Of a stretch of 53,969 bases of DNA, positions 17,826 to 26,512 are shown in pieces. The translations under genes and the position numbers were made by a program. Positions within the stretch are counted from its first letter, which is position 1. Every line of letters begins with the position of its first letter. A model generated the notes under the pieces. That model did no database searches. It saw nothing but the letters and a program-made list of their open reading frames with translations, and had not been told where the DNA came from. Origin of the DNA: an uncultured Agathobacter sp. (lineage in GTDB: Bacteria > Bacillota > Clostridia > Lachnospirales > Lachnospiraceae); assembly GCA_934307695.1 (NCBI GenBank), contig CAKRCS010000013.1, positions 1 through 53,969 on the forward strand, read 5' to 3'.

Positions 17826-18800
17826 ATGTTTGGAAAGAAAAAATTTAGCAGAGAAGAACTGGAACAGGCAGAAAAGAATATTGAACAGGGCAACCAGCTG
17901 ATTTTGGAATTTTCCGGAAAAAAGGATTGGGTTAATTCCAATTATGATAGAATCAGCCAGTCAAGACAGCAGATGGAGTCCGATATGGACCGGATTCTGG
18001 AGCATATCAACTCTGCCTCCGAGGAAGCAAAGAATGCGAGCGAGGTCACGATAGCGCTGTCACAGGATCTGGATGCGCTGTATGAGCGTATGCAGACGGC
18101 AGAATCGGATTACCGCAAGACCAAGGAGCGCATCGGGGAACAGTTGACCGAATGTCAGAATCTGGTGGAGGAGAACAAGCACTTTACGACTCCTTCCAAG
18201 TATTTAAGCGAGCTGCCGAACCAGCTGCGCACCTGCAATAGCGGCTATCGCGCAACCCTTTCAACGATGAGCGAGCAGGGAAAGCAGATGGGTGTGCTTG
18301 CGCTTAACGCAGCGATCGAAGCGGGAAGAATGGGGGAGCAGGGGCGGCAGTTTGTCACCGCAGCGGAGGAAATCCGCAACTACTCGAAGCACTATGAGGA
18401 GTCTGCAAAGGAATTGCAGGAGCAGCTTGCCGCATCCGATGCAAAGATCGCAGAGATGGAGGAGGTCATCCACCATCTGATCGGACTGCTCAAGGAGAGC
18501 AATATGGGAAGCGCCCACATATTAAAGGAGCTTTCGGGCTTGCAAAAGCATGTGGAGCAGTGTGCGGATATTGATTTTTCCAACGATGTCAAACAGATGC
18601 GCCAGACGGTTACACAGCTTCGGAACAGCTCTGAGGAGATTATCAAGTCGGAGGAGCGCAGCCGGATGCAGATGGAAGATATCGCAGAGGAAGTGGAGAG
18701 CCAGAAGAAGAGCGAACAGGAAGTGGTTGGGGAACTGCAGAAGCTGTTTTATGCGACAGGCTTATATGTTGAGCTCTTGAACAAGGGGGAGGAACAATAA
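17826..18800 (+). CDS. soluble methyl-accepting chemotaxis-like protein
   Basis: A 324-residue, almost wholly helical protein with no membrane segment or sensor domain. The N-terminal ~110 residues and the C-terminal ~130 form long coiled coils that flank the signalling hairpin tip. The tip reads MGVLALNAAIEAGRMGEQG followed by FVTAAEEIRNYS, clearly the MCP signalling consensus (LLALNAAIEAARAGE...FAVVAEEVR). It should therefore bind CheA/CheW-type partners or act as a structural mimic. No flagellar or che genes are nearby. The stop is one base from the next start. Confidence 0.8.
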   Translation: MFGKKKFSREELEQAEKNIEQGNQLILEFSGKKDWVNSNYDRISQSRQQMESDMDRILEHINSASEEAKNASEVTIALSQDLDALYERMQTAESDYRKTKERIGEQLTECQNLVEENKHFTTPSKYLSELPNQLRTCNSGYRATLSTMSEQGKQMGVLALNAAIEAGRMGEQGRQFVTAAEEIRNYSKHYEESAKELQEQLAASDAKIAEMEEVIHHLIGLLKESNMGSAHILKELSGLQKHVEQCADIDFSNDVKQMRQTVTQLRNSSEEIIKSEERSRMQMEDIAEEVESQKKSEQEVVGELQKLFYATGLYVELLNKGEEQ

Positions 18801-18801
18801 G

Positions 18802-19737
18802 TTGAGAACAGAGAATTTTACTTTTTTATCCACAGATAAAAAGACAAATATCCATGCGGTGAAGTGGACACCGGATTCCGGTGAGTACCATGCGATCTTA
18901 CAGATCACACATGGGATGATAGAGTATATCGAGCGCTATGCACAGTTTGCCGAGTTTTTGACGGAGCAGGGGTATATGGTAGTCGGACACGATCATCTCG
19001 GTCACGGGCAGTCGGTTGCGACACAGGAGGACTGGGGATATGTGGGACATCCGAAGCCGAGCGACCTGCTGGTGGAGGATATGCACAAGCTGCGCACGCT
19101 GATCCAGGGAGAGAATGCGGAGGTGCCATATTTCATGCTGGCACACAGTATGGGCTCTTATATGCTGCGCAAGTATCTTACCATCCACCCGGAGAAGCTA
19201 AAGGGTGCGATCATCATGGGAACCGGAATGGTGCCGGATTCCACGACACGGATCGGGATGTTTACGGTAAAGTTTCTCTCTATTTTCAGAGGCTGGCATT
19301 ACCGGAGCAAGTTTGTTGCAGACGCGGCGTTCGGAAAGCCGTACCGCCGGTATGACCTGACAGGAAAGACGCTTTCCAATAGCTGGCTTACCAAGGACGA
19401 GGACATTGTGAAGTCGTACTATTCAGATCCGAGATGTACCTTCCGGTTTACAATCAACGGCTATCAGGCGCTTTTCGAGGCGGTACTTTATGATGGACAG
19501 CCGGAAAATGCTGCCAAGATCCCGAAAGACCTGCCACTGTTTATTGTGTCCGGGGAGGATGATCCGGTTGGGGATCTCGGAGTTGGTGTTAAGAAGGTGT
19601 ACGATCTGTACAAGGATGCCGGGATCGAGGACATCACCTATAAGCTGTACGAGAAGGATCGGCATGAGATCTTAAACGAGCTGGACAAAAAGACGGTCTA
19701 TGCAGATATCCTTTCGTGGATGAATATCCGGATGTAG
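18802..19737 (+). CDS. alpha/beta hydrolase (monoacylglycerol lipase-like)
   Basis: A 311-residue serine hydrolase starting with TTG at 18802, preceded by GGGGGAGGAA. The nucleophile elbow is LAHSMGSY, with Ala in place of the first Gly of GxSxG. The oxyanion region is QITHGMIEYIERYAQFA, the acid lies in IVSGEDDPVGD, and the catalytic His is in EKDRHEILNE. HDHLGHGQS is typical of monoglyceride lipase/lysophospholipase relatives. No signal peptide, so it acts in the cytosol on lipid esters or similar. It is probably co-transcribed with the MCP-like gene. Confidence 0.88.
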   Translation: MRTENFTFLSTDKKTNIHAVKWTPDSGEYHAILQITHGMIEYIERYAQFAEFLTEQGYMVVGHDHLGHGQSVATQEDWGYVGHPKPSDLLVEDMHKLRTLIQGENAEVPYFMLAHSMGSYMLRKYLTIHPEKLKGAIIMGTGMVPDSTTRIGMFTVKFLSIFRGWHYRSKFVADAAFGKPYRRYDLTGKTLSNSWLTKDEDIVKSYYSDPRCTFRFTINGYQALFEAVLYDGQPENAAKIPKDLPLFIVSGEDDPVGDLGVGVKKVYDLYKDAGIEDITYKLYEKDRHEILNELDKKTVYADILSWMNIRM

Positions 19738-19748
19738 CAAAATAAAAG

Positions 19749-19787
19749 AGCCTGAACACTTGAAAAATAGAAGTGTTCAGGCTTTTT
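19749..19787 (+). terminator. terminator after the hydrolase
   Basis: A perfect 13-bp stem AGCCTGAACACTT/AAGTGTTCAGGCT with a loop of nine bases is followed by TTTT. Confidence 0.9.
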
Positions 19788-19826
19788 AACATTATGGAAA
19801 ATATATCCAAAGTCACTTTTGATCTT

Positions 19827-20528
19827 TTATGCCTGCGGCAGACGGTCGCGGAAGCTTGAGGTACGTTTTGCCGCTCTGCGGGTAACCTTTACCGTGTCGC
19901 GCAGATAAATAACCCGGTACATAACGGCACTCAACAGAAGCGCGGTCAGCACATCGAAGGTAGAGTGCTGCTTGATGAACATCGTGGATAAAATGATGGA
20001 GAACATCAAAATAAATGAGATGGTCTTTACCTTTTTATCCTTGCCGAAGCGCTCGCTGTTTACGACTGCGAGGTGGACACCAACGGAGTTGTATACATGG
20101 ATGCTCGGAAACAGATTGGTGGCGGTGTCTGTGCTGTACAGGAACGCACACAATCTTGTGAAAATGTTATCGCGCTCAAAGGTGGTCGGCCGTAAGTAAT
20201 GACCGTTTGGATACAGCGTGGAGATCAGCAGGAAAAGTGTCATTCCGGTGAAGAGGAATGCACATAACCGGTTGAAGTCACGCTTGTTATGTAACGCAAA
20301 GTATGTAACACCCCATGCCACATAGCCAAACCAAAGAAAATACGGGACAACGAAAACCTCGCAGAACGGGATCAGGTCGTCCAGATGGGTGTGGATCACA
20401 TGAAAATGCGACGTGACAGCTGTCTCAACATACTTAAACCAGATCAGGTACACAATAAAGTACGATAAGATCCATAAATGCTTATTCTTTTGACAAAAGG
20501 TTTTTATACGCGTGATGATGTTTTGCAT
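19827..20528 (-). CDS. PAP2-family membrane phosphatase / phosphotransferase
   Basis: A 233-residue protein with about five to six membrane segments. The PAP2 motif is recognisable in its second half: NLFPSIHVYNSVG (the PSxH part) and STMFIKQHSTFDVLTA (the part with catalytic His and Asp). The KxxxxxxRP motif is not obvious, although YLRPTTFER precedes it. Members remove phosphate from lipid phosphates such as undecaprenyl pyrophosphate or transfer inositol phosphate. The C-terminal tail is basic. It is divergent from the L,D-transpeptidase gene, so an envelope role is likely. Confidence 0.82.
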   Translation of the reverse strand: MQNIITRIKTFCQKNKHLWILSYFIVYLIWFKYVETAVTSHFHVIHTHLDDLIPFCEVFVVPYFLWFGYVAWGVTYFALHNKRDFNRLCAFLFTGMTLFLLISTLYPNGHYLRPTTFERDNIFTRLCAFLYSTDTATNLFPSIHVYNSVGVHLAVVNSERFGKDKKVKTISFILMFSIILSTMFIKQHSTFDVLTALLLSAVMYRVIYLRDTVKVTRRAAKRTSSFRDRLPQA

Positions 20529-20680
20529 AATCTACCTCCTATTCAAATCTGAATGGATTATAGCACTGTGTTATTTTATTCACAATGCCTTTTGGCGTAT
20601 CTTAATAAATCTTATGAATTTCTTAATAAATCAGGCTTTTCCGGAAAGGTAGTTTGTGCAAAAAAACAATGGCATTTTGT

Positions 20681-20708
20681 TTGACATTATTTCAGCGGCT
20701 TGTATAAT
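20681..20708 (+). promoter_or_regulatory. promoter of the L,D-transpeptidase gene
   Basis: TTGACA (20681-20686), 16 bases, TATAAT (20703-20708). Confidence 0.85.
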
Positions 20709-20782
20709 AGAAAAGGTATGCATAGATAGGATATAGGATGATATGCAGTCGGCATATCTTGGTGAAAGGATTGTTACATATT

Positions 20783-22549
20783 ATGAAAAGTAAGGCACGA
20801 AAGAAGATAATCGGAATTGTTCTGTTGATTCTCCTTTTGCTTCTGGCAGCGGGATATATCGCGGTATCTGTTTATTACAGAAGCCATTTTTATAACGGAA
20901 CAACGATCAACGATATTGACGTATCCAATTATTCCATCGAGGACGTCAAGAACGTGATCACCTCCGGGACAGATACATATGCCCTTACATTGGAAGGAAG
21001 AAACGGTGTATCGGAAGTGATCGAAGGCTCCGCGATCGATCTGAAGCCGGTGTGGAACGGCGAGGTTGAGAGTCTTTTGGAGCAGCAGAGCGGATTCGCA
21101 TGGCTGGTCAAGGAATTTCAGCCGGATGCTTACAAGCTTGAGACGATGATTGGGTTTGATTCGGAAAAGTTAAAGAGTGTTCTGGAATCGCTTCCATTTA
21201 TGAAGCCGGAGAACCAGGTGGCACCGCAGGATGCTGCAATATCTGAGTACATTCCGCAAAAGGGATATGAGCTTATTCCAAGTCAGGAAGGCACAACGCT
21301 CAAGGAGGAGGTTCTGCTTGCGGCGATGGATGAAGCGATCGATAGTCTGGCAGCCACCCTTAATATCGAGGAGACGGGCTGCTACGATGAACCGGCAGTC
21401 TTGGACGATGACGCGGCACTTAACAGCCGCATTGATACGTTAAATGAATATTGTCAGGCGAAGATTACATATACGGTCGGAGACGATGTCTTTGATCTGG
21501 ACGCAGATACCTACCATGAGTGGTTTATCATCGGTGATGATGGAAGCATCACGATCGATGGCGGGCTGGCAAGGGATTATGTGAAGTCGCTCGGACACAA
21601 GTACAATACCTGTTACTCTACGCGCAACTTTGAGACTTCTTACGGACAGACCGTAAAGATCGACAATAGTGATTATGGCTGGAAGGTTGACTATGATACC
21701 GAGACGGCGCAGGTGATCGAGGAGATCAATTCCCATACGGTGACAACAAGAGACTTGAATTACCTTATGGTTGCAAATTCGCACAACAGCCCGGACTATG
21801 GGGACTCTTATGTCGAGATTAACCTCACCTCACAGCATCTGTTCTTATATAAGGATGGGGAACTTGTGATCGAGACGGATTTCGTATCCGGGCGCGTGAT
21901 CCGTGGCAATGCGACACCTTGCGGAATCTTCGGGCTTACCTATAAGACAAAGGACGCGACGCTCCGTGGTTCTACCTATGAGTCGCATGTAGACTACTGG
22001 ATGCCATTCAACGGCAATATCGGAATGCATGATGCGACCTGGCGATCTACGTTTGGCGCGGCGATCTACATCAGAAATGGTTCGCACGGATGCATCAATC
22101 TGCCACACAGCGCGGCGGAGACGATCTACAATGCGATCGAGAAGGATTACCCGGTTATCGTATACGAGCTTCCGGGAACTGAGAGTGAAAAGGGCAAGGC
22201 GCAGATCGCCGCTTATGACGTGATCGACCTGATCGATGCGATCGGCACTGTGACGAAGGAGTCCGGCGACAAGATCGAAGCTGCAAGAACTGCTTACGAT
22301 GCGCTTACCGACCTTGGCAAGGGCTACGTCAAGAACAAGGATACCTTGACTGCGGCGGAGACGGCTTACAAGAAGCTTGTCAAGGATGACGGCAAGAAGA
22401 CTGACAAGTCCGACAGCAAGAAGGACAATAAGAAGGAAGAGACAAAAGAAGACAAGAACAAGGATAAGTCGGTAGCCGATGATAAAACGACCGACGATAA
22501 AGCAACCGAGACAGATGCCGAGGAAGGCGAAGGCGCGGACGAATCCTAA
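20783..22549 (+). CDS. L,D-transpeptidase (YkuD) with PG_binding_4-like N-terminal domain
   Basis: A 588-residue protein. The start at 20783 (MKSKARKKIIG) puts a basic cap before the single membrane anchor (about 9-32), although the spacing to GAAAGGA is long. An alternative ATG at 20738 would add 15 residues. The extracellular part has two weak repeats of a peptidoglycan-binding-like domain (about 40-330), then YkuD (about 345-470) with the catalytic cysteine in GSHGCINLPHSAA. The C-terminal ~50 residues are a Lys/Asp/Glu-rich low-complexity tail. It forms 3-3 crosslinks in, or anchors proteins to, peptidoglycan. Confidence 0.92.
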   Translation: MKSKARKKIIGIVLLILLLLLAAGYIAVSVYYRSHFYNGTTINDIDVSNYSIEDVKNVITSGTDTYALTLEGRNGVSEVIEGSAIDLKPVWNGEVESLLEQQSGFAWLVKEFQPDAYKLETMIGFDSEKLKSVLESLPFMKPENQVAPQDAAISEYIPQKGYELIPSQEGTTLKEEVLLAAMDEAIDSLAATLNIEETGCYDEPAVLDDDAALNSRIDTLNEYCQAKITYTVGDDVFDLDADTYHEWFIIGDDGSITIDGGLARDYVKSLGHKYNTCYSTRNFETSYGQTVKIDNSDYGWKVDYDTETAQVIEEINSHTVTTRDLNYLMVANSHNSPDYGDSYVEINLTSQHLFLYKDGELVIETDFVSGRVIRGNATPCGIFGLTYKTKDATLRGSTYESHVDYWMPFNGNIGMHDATWRSTFGAAIYIRNGSHGCINLPHSAAETIYNAIEKDYPVIVYELPGTESEKGKAQIAAYDVIDLIDAIGTVTKESGDKIEAARTAYDALTDLGKGYVKNKDTLTAAETAYKKLVKDDGKKTDKSDSKKDNKKEETKEDKNKDKSVADDKTTDDKATETDAEEGEGADES

Positions 22550-22564
22550 AAAGTACAGAATGGA

Positions 22565-22819
22565 ATGAATTTGAAGGGCGTTCGTCTGGATGGAAAAGCG
22601 AAAATGCTGATTGAACGAATGAAAGAGAACCCTTTTCAAAATCCCCCGCCATACGAGGCTCTAGTCGGAAATTTACAGGGCGTATATTCTAGGCGAATCA
22701 ACATACAGCATCGGTTGGTTTACCAGGTGTATGATGATCCTGTCGAATTGGACGGCATCATGTATGAGGGAACGGTAAAGATTATCAGAATGTGGACGCA
22801 TTATGACGGAGTGCGTTAA
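22565..22819 (+). pseudogene. N-terminally truncated YoeB/Txe-family toxin, no antitoxin
   Basis: Eighty-four residues. From KAKMLIERMKENPFQNPPP through YSRRINIQHRLVYQVY to IIRMWTHYDGVR the match to Firmicutes Txe/YoeB mRNA interferases is plain. The usual first 20-25 residues (first strand and part of helix 1) are missing, and there is no good ribosome-binding site. No YefM/Axe antitoxin gene precedes it; the L,D-transpeptidase stop is 15 bases upstream. About eight extra residues lie between VYDD and VKII. Probably a decayed remnant, but a small expressed protein cannot be excluded. Confidence 0.6.
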
Positions 22820-22825
22820 AGACAA

Positions 22826-22871
22826 CAAGCACCAGCGGAAAGAAGCATCTTTCTGCTGGTGCTTGTTTTTT
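22826..22871 (+). terminator. strong terminator after the toxin remnant
   Basis: CAAGCACCAGCGGAAAGA pairs with TCTTTCTGCTGGTGCTTG (one G-T pair), loop AGCA, followed by TTTTTT. Confidence 0.9.
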
Positions 22872-22904
22872 GTTGCGCGCCGGCAGGCGCACAACCTTGA
22901 CCGG

Positions 22905-24917
22905 TTATTCCCCATCAATTTCCAATATTGCAAGCCCCCACGGATCTAGCGTAACCGCCTCTTTTGCGGCAACGGCTGTATCGGAGAGCAGTTCGGTTGC
23001 AGGCTGGCCGATATTGGTGACCGTCTGCTCCTTGGCGGAGTAGTTCAGCAGATAGACGATATGCTTTCCAAGGTCATTGATTCCCTGCTTGATGCTGACC
23101 GGGTAGGTGGCATCGAAGGAGAGCTTTGCTGTCTCGGAAAGCCGGATCTTGCGGAAGAAGCCGTCAAGCATCTGAATCAGCACCGCCTCGTCAAATAGTG
23201 TGGCAAGGTAGAGCGTATGACCGTCGCCGTAGCTGTTTTCTGCCGCTGCGGCATAGCGGTTCCACACCGGATGCCCGTAGGCCGCAACAGGAGAAGCCTC
23301 ATCACAGGTGATAAGCTCCATCCATTCTCTGGCATTTCCGGTTACACCATTGCAGCTTACCGTCACGTCCTTCGGGTACGTAAACTGGTCGTAGTGTAAG
23401 CCGAAGGTCTTGTGCAGGATATGCGGCTGTGTGTCATGGTAGATCTTAAGGTGCGCATCGGAAAAAGCGCTCTTGTAGGTCATGACCAGATTGCCGCCGT
23501 CCCTGACATAGGCATCCATCGCCGTAAGCAGGGATTCCGGAGCGCTGTACAGCGCCGGGACAAGCACACAGTCATATTCTTTGAGCAGTGAGGCATCCGC
23601 AGGAATGACATCGTACTCGATATTCATGCGGAAAAGTGCGTCGCACAGCCAGCGGAAAACGGTATTGTAGCTATGCTCTTTCAAGGTCTCCGTCGGGAAG
23701 TTGGTAAGTGCGGTCAGGGACGAATTATCCGCCATGACGGCAACACGGTTGACTTTTTTCAGGTTCTTTATGTGGGCACCAATGCGCTTCCACTCATTTC
23801 CGACAATGCTGCACTCGCGGTAGGTCTCATTCTCGGAAAAGTCGTGGGAGAGGACACCCTTCCAGTAGCTCTCCAATGAATTGTGGATGGAATGCCAATG
23901 CCAGTATTCCACGCAGTTAGCGCCGTTTGCAATGTGGCTGTATGCCTGAAGGCGGAGCTGCCCCGGATAAGGAAGCCAAGCCTGATTGCCCTGCGCCTCG
24001 GTCTCAAGGACAAAGTAGTTGTCGCGCATGAGGCTGCGGGAGATATTTCCACAAGCCGTGATCTCACAGCCGGTCAGAGCATCCTGTGATGGGTGATAGA
24101 TGTCGCAGCCCGCAACATCCATACATTTGCAAGCCTGCCACTGATCAACCTCCGGCTGAATGCCAAAGGAGGTGCCGACCCACGAATAGTCAAAGTTCTG
24201 GGTGATGAACTGGTCGGGACGCTTATAGCTGGCTACGATATCCGCCTGCCACTGCAGAAAATCAGTTACCAGCTTGCGCTGGAAGCGGGAGTATTCTGCG
24301 GCAAGGCTTGCGTTGATGGTTCCGCGGATGTCCGGGAAATCCTCCCAGCTGTCTACGCGGTTGCTCCAGTAATCCAGTCCAAATTCGTGGTTGAACTCGG
24401 AAATATCCGGGAACTTTTTCTTAAGCTCCTCCACGAACATCTGCTGTGCGTGTACACCGCAGGTATCGTAGGATTTTGTCTCATTATCGAGCTGGAAGCC
24501 GATGACATGCGGTTCATCTCTGACTTCCTGCATCAGCTTCTCGATGATGATCTTCGCGTGCTCCAAATAAACCGGGTTGGTGATGTCCATATTCTGGCGG
24601 CGTCCGTAACGCTCCGGACCGTTGTGCGTGACGGCGAGAATGTCGTCCGACTTTTTGGCAAGCCAGCTTGGAATCGCGTAGGTAGGTGTGCCGACGATGA
24701 CCGAGATATTATGGCGCCTGGCAGCGTCCAACATACGGTGAAGGCTGGTAAAATTGAATACCCCCTCCTGTGGCTCCCAGGTGCTCCAGGTGGATTCTGC
24801 GATACGGATGAGATTCATTCCGGCACGCTCCATCATCTCCATATCCGTCTCGATGCGGTCATACGGAATGTATTCGTCATAGTAGGCTGCCCCATAGAAC
24901 AGTTTATCTGTTTTCAT
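22905..24917 (-). CDS. GH42 beta-galactosidase
   Basis: A 670-residue glycoside hydrolase of family 42, the normal length. The TIM barrel starts at YGAAYYDEYIPYDRIETDM. The acid/base Glu146 lies in GFQLDNETKSYD and the likely nucleophile Glu305 in YFVLETEAQG. The trimerisation domain (about 400-600) and the short C-terminal beta domain ending LDPWGLAILEID follow. There is no signal peptide, so it acts on imported galactosides or galacto-oligosaccharides. AGGAGG precedes the start. Its promoter and a TTGCGCAA operator lie in the gap shared with the LacI-type gene. Confidence 0.93.
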   Translation of the reverse strand: MKTDKLFYGAAYYDEYIPYDRIETDMEMMERAGMNLIRIAESTWSTWEPQEGVFNFTSLHRMLDAARRHNISVIVGTPTYAIPSWLAKKSDDILAVTHNGPERYGRRQNMDITNPVYLEHAKIIIEKLMQEVRDEPHVIGFQLDNETKSYDTCGVHAQQMFVEELKKKFPDISEFNHEFGLDYWSNRVDSWEDFPDIRGTINASLAAEYSRFQRKLVTDFLQWQADIVASYKRPDQFITQNFDYSWVGTSFGIQPEVDQWQACKCMDVAGCDIYHPSQDALTGCEITACGNISRSLMRDNYFVLETEAQGNQAWLPYPGQLRLQAYSHIANGANCVEYWHWHSIHNSLESYWKGVLSHDFSENETYRECSIVGNEWKRIGAHIKNLKKVNRVAVMADNSSLTALTNFPTETLKEHSYNTVFRWLCDALFRMNIEYDVIPADASLLKEYDCVLVPALYSAPESLLTAMDAYVRDGGNLVMTYKSAFSDAHLKIYHDTQPHILHKTFGLHYDQFTYPKDVTVSCNGVTGNAREWMELITCDEASPVAAYGHPVWNRYAAAAENSYGDGHTLYLATLFDEAVLIQMLDGFFRKIRLSETAKLSFDATYPVSIKQGINDLGKHIVYLLNYSAKEQTVTNIGQPATELLSDTAVAAKEAVTLDPWGLAILEIDGE

Positions 24918-24943
24918 AAAAACCTCCTGACATTTAAGCTCAG

Positions 24944-24951
24944 TTGCGCAA
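24944..24951. promoter_or_regulatory. TTGCGCAA operator at the GH42 transcription start
   Basis: A perfect palindrome 16 bases downstream of the GH42 -10 element, so a bound repressor would block initiation or early elongation. It is the same word as at 25091, 26273 and 26401. Confidence 0.75.
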
Positions 24952-24967
24952 GTATTCTGCTAGGTTA

Positions 24968-24995
24968 AGTATAGCATGAAAAGCACCTGTGACAA
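24968..24995 (-). promoter_or_regulatory. promoter of the GH42 gene
   Basis: On the minus strand: TTGTCA (24990-24995), 16 bases, TATACT (24968-24973), about 50 bases before the start codon. Confidence 0.65.
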
Positions 24996-25057
24996 GGCAA
25001 AAAAGCAAGATTGACGGAATATGCAAAAAATGCGGTATTTTTTGGTAAAAAAACCGA

Positions 25058-25118
25058 TTGACATTTCTGCGCAAAACTATGAAAATGTAATTGCGCAACA
25101 TGCCGATATATTGCGCAT
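25058..25118 (+). promoter_or_regulatory. lacI-type gene promoter with three operator copies
   Basis: TTGACA (25058-25063) with a poor -10 GAAAAT 17 bases later. Operator-like words are CTGCGCAA (25067-25074, inside the spacer), TTGCGCAA (25091-25098) and TTGCGCAT (25111-25118). The last two are exactly 20 bases apart, about two helical turns. This suggests autoregulation. Confidence 0.55.
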
Positions 25119-25161
25119 AAAATGGGTTTAGACGAAAACGAGAAAGATGGGGAACTGCAAA

Positions 25162-26157
25162 ATGAGTAAAAACATTACGATATCAGATGTCGCGGAGGCA
25201 CTTGGGGTATCGAAAACAACGGTCAGCCGCGCAATCTCCGGCAAGGGAAGGATCGGCGAGGCTACGCGGCAAAGGGTAATGGAATATATCACGGAGCATG
25301 ACTACAAGCCGAATGTCATCGCAAAGGGGCTTGCGCAGTCAAAGACGTACAATATATGTGTGGTGATGCCGGGCAATTATGCGCTGGTGGATCTTCCGTT
25401 CTTCCAGGAGGCAATCATGGGGATTCAGGAGATCGCGGGAATGATGGAGTACGATATCCTGCTCTGCATCTCGCAGGAGAATGATGTCAGCAGCCTGGAG
25501 CGCATTTTGTCCAATCGCAAGGTGGACGGCGTGATCCTGCTTCGAACCTTTGTGAAGGATGCACAGATCGAGCTGCTGTCCTCCAGAAACATTCCGTTTG
25601 TGACGGCAGGAAGCACCGAGTACAAGAACGTCATACAGATCGACCATGATCATAGAAATGCGTGCCGGGAGCTGACCTCCATCATCTTAATGCGGGGGAT
25701 GGAGCGCATCGCACTGCTTGGGGGCAATGAGAGCTTTGTCGTAAACAGGAGCCGTTTTCAGGGCTTTGAGGAGGCATATGCCCAGATGGGAAAGCAGTGC
25801 GAGCCGGATCTTATCTATATGAATCTGGAGAGCAAAGCGTTTATGGACCGGGCGGTGGAGTCTGCTATGGATCAGAAGGTGGACTGCATTCTGTGCATGG
25901 ATGATGCAATCTGCAGCCAGGTGCTTCGCAAGCTGCGTCAGGAGCATATCAAGGTGCCAAGAGATGTGAGGGTTGCTTCCTTCTACAACAGCTCTGTCCT
26001 TGAGAACAACATTCCGTCGATCACTTCACTGTCATTTGATGCGCGGGAGCTTGGAAGCGCTGTCTGCAAAAATCTGCTCGCGCAGATCGAGGAGGAAAAT
26101 GTGAAGGAGCGGACGTTACTTTCTTATGAAGTCGTTCTGAAGGAGTCCACGAAATAA
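25162..26157 (+). CDS. LacI-family transcriptional regulator of the galactoside locus
   Basis: A 331-residue repressor. The ATG at 25162 is preferred over 25147 (GGGGA eight bases before). The N-terminal HTH reads ITISDVAEALGVSKTTVSRA followed by ISGKGRIG, then the hinge helix HDYKPNVIAKGLAQ. The periplasmic-binding-like effector domain runs from about 60 (YNICVVMP) to 320, with VDGVILLR, IDHDHRNACRE, RIALLGGNE, VDCILCMDD and SLSFDARELG. It is divergent from GH42 and upstream of the 624-residue gene, both of which carry TTGCGCAA at their promoters. It is the natural candidate for binding them. Effector unknown. Confidence 0.92.
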   Translation: MSKNITISDVAEALGVSKTTVSRAISGKGRIGEATRQRVMEYITEHDYKPNVIAKGLAQSKTYNICVVMPGNYALVDLPFFQEAIMGIQEIAGMMEYDILLCISQENDVSSLERILSNRKVDGVILLRTFVKDAQIELLSSRNIPFVTAGSTEYKNVIQIDHDHRNACRELTSIILMRGMERIALLGGNESFVVNRSRFQGFEEAYAQMGKQCEPDLIYMNLESKAFMDRAVESAMDQKVDCILCMDDAICSQVLRKLRQEHIKVPRDVRVASFYNSSVLENNIPSITSLSFDARELGSAVCKNLLAQIEEENVKERTLLSYEVVLKESTK

Positions 26158-26172
26158 GAAAAAGACGCAAAT

Positions 26173-26305
26173 TCGCGCAAACGGGCGCAAAGGCGTGCTA
26201 TAATGCCTGAAAATGCGCGGAATGACAACCTAAAATACAATAAAAACCTTTATTTTTAAGGAAAACAACCGGTTGCGCAAAAGAAAACGGATTGCGCAGC
26301 CGGTT
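26173..26305. promoter_or_regulatory. operator array downstream of lacI-type gene
   Basis: TCGCGCAA (26173-26180) and GGGCGCAA (26183-26190) precede a TATAAT (26199-26204) without clear -35. A 14-base inverted repeat follows: AACCGGTTGCGCAA (26267-26280) against TTGCGCAGCCGGTT (26292-26305), 13 of 14 bases complementary, with an 11-base centre. No T-tract follows, so a double operator is more likely than a terminator. Confidence 0.5.
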
Positions 26306-26352
26306 TGTGAATTCCTAACAAAAAAAAGAAACAAAAATATCCAAAATTACCA

Positions 26353-26408
26353 TTGACAATCGAAAGACGTGTTGCTATACTGAGACCATAGAACAACCGA
26401 TTGCGCAA
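26353..26408 (+). promoter_or_regulatory. strong promoter plus TTGCGCAA operator for the 624-residue gene
   Basis: TTGACA (26353-26358), 17 bases, TATACT (26376-26381). A perfect TTGCGCAA (26401-26408) lies about +13 to +20 from the expected start of transcription, the same arrangement as at the GH42 promoter. Confidence 0.8.
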
Positions 26409-26512
26409 AGTGATGAGCAATAAAAGCTGTATATGGAACGACATACAGGGCAGGCACCGGTTGCAAACAAACATAATCTACAACACACAATTACCACATG
26501 GAGGGAAAGAAG

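Noticed and set aside
24093..24968. 291-codon open frame on the plus strand opposite the GH42 gene
   Set aside because: It is a mirror of GH42 codons, has no ribosome-binding site and no recognisable domain, while GH42 motifs are complete on the other strand.
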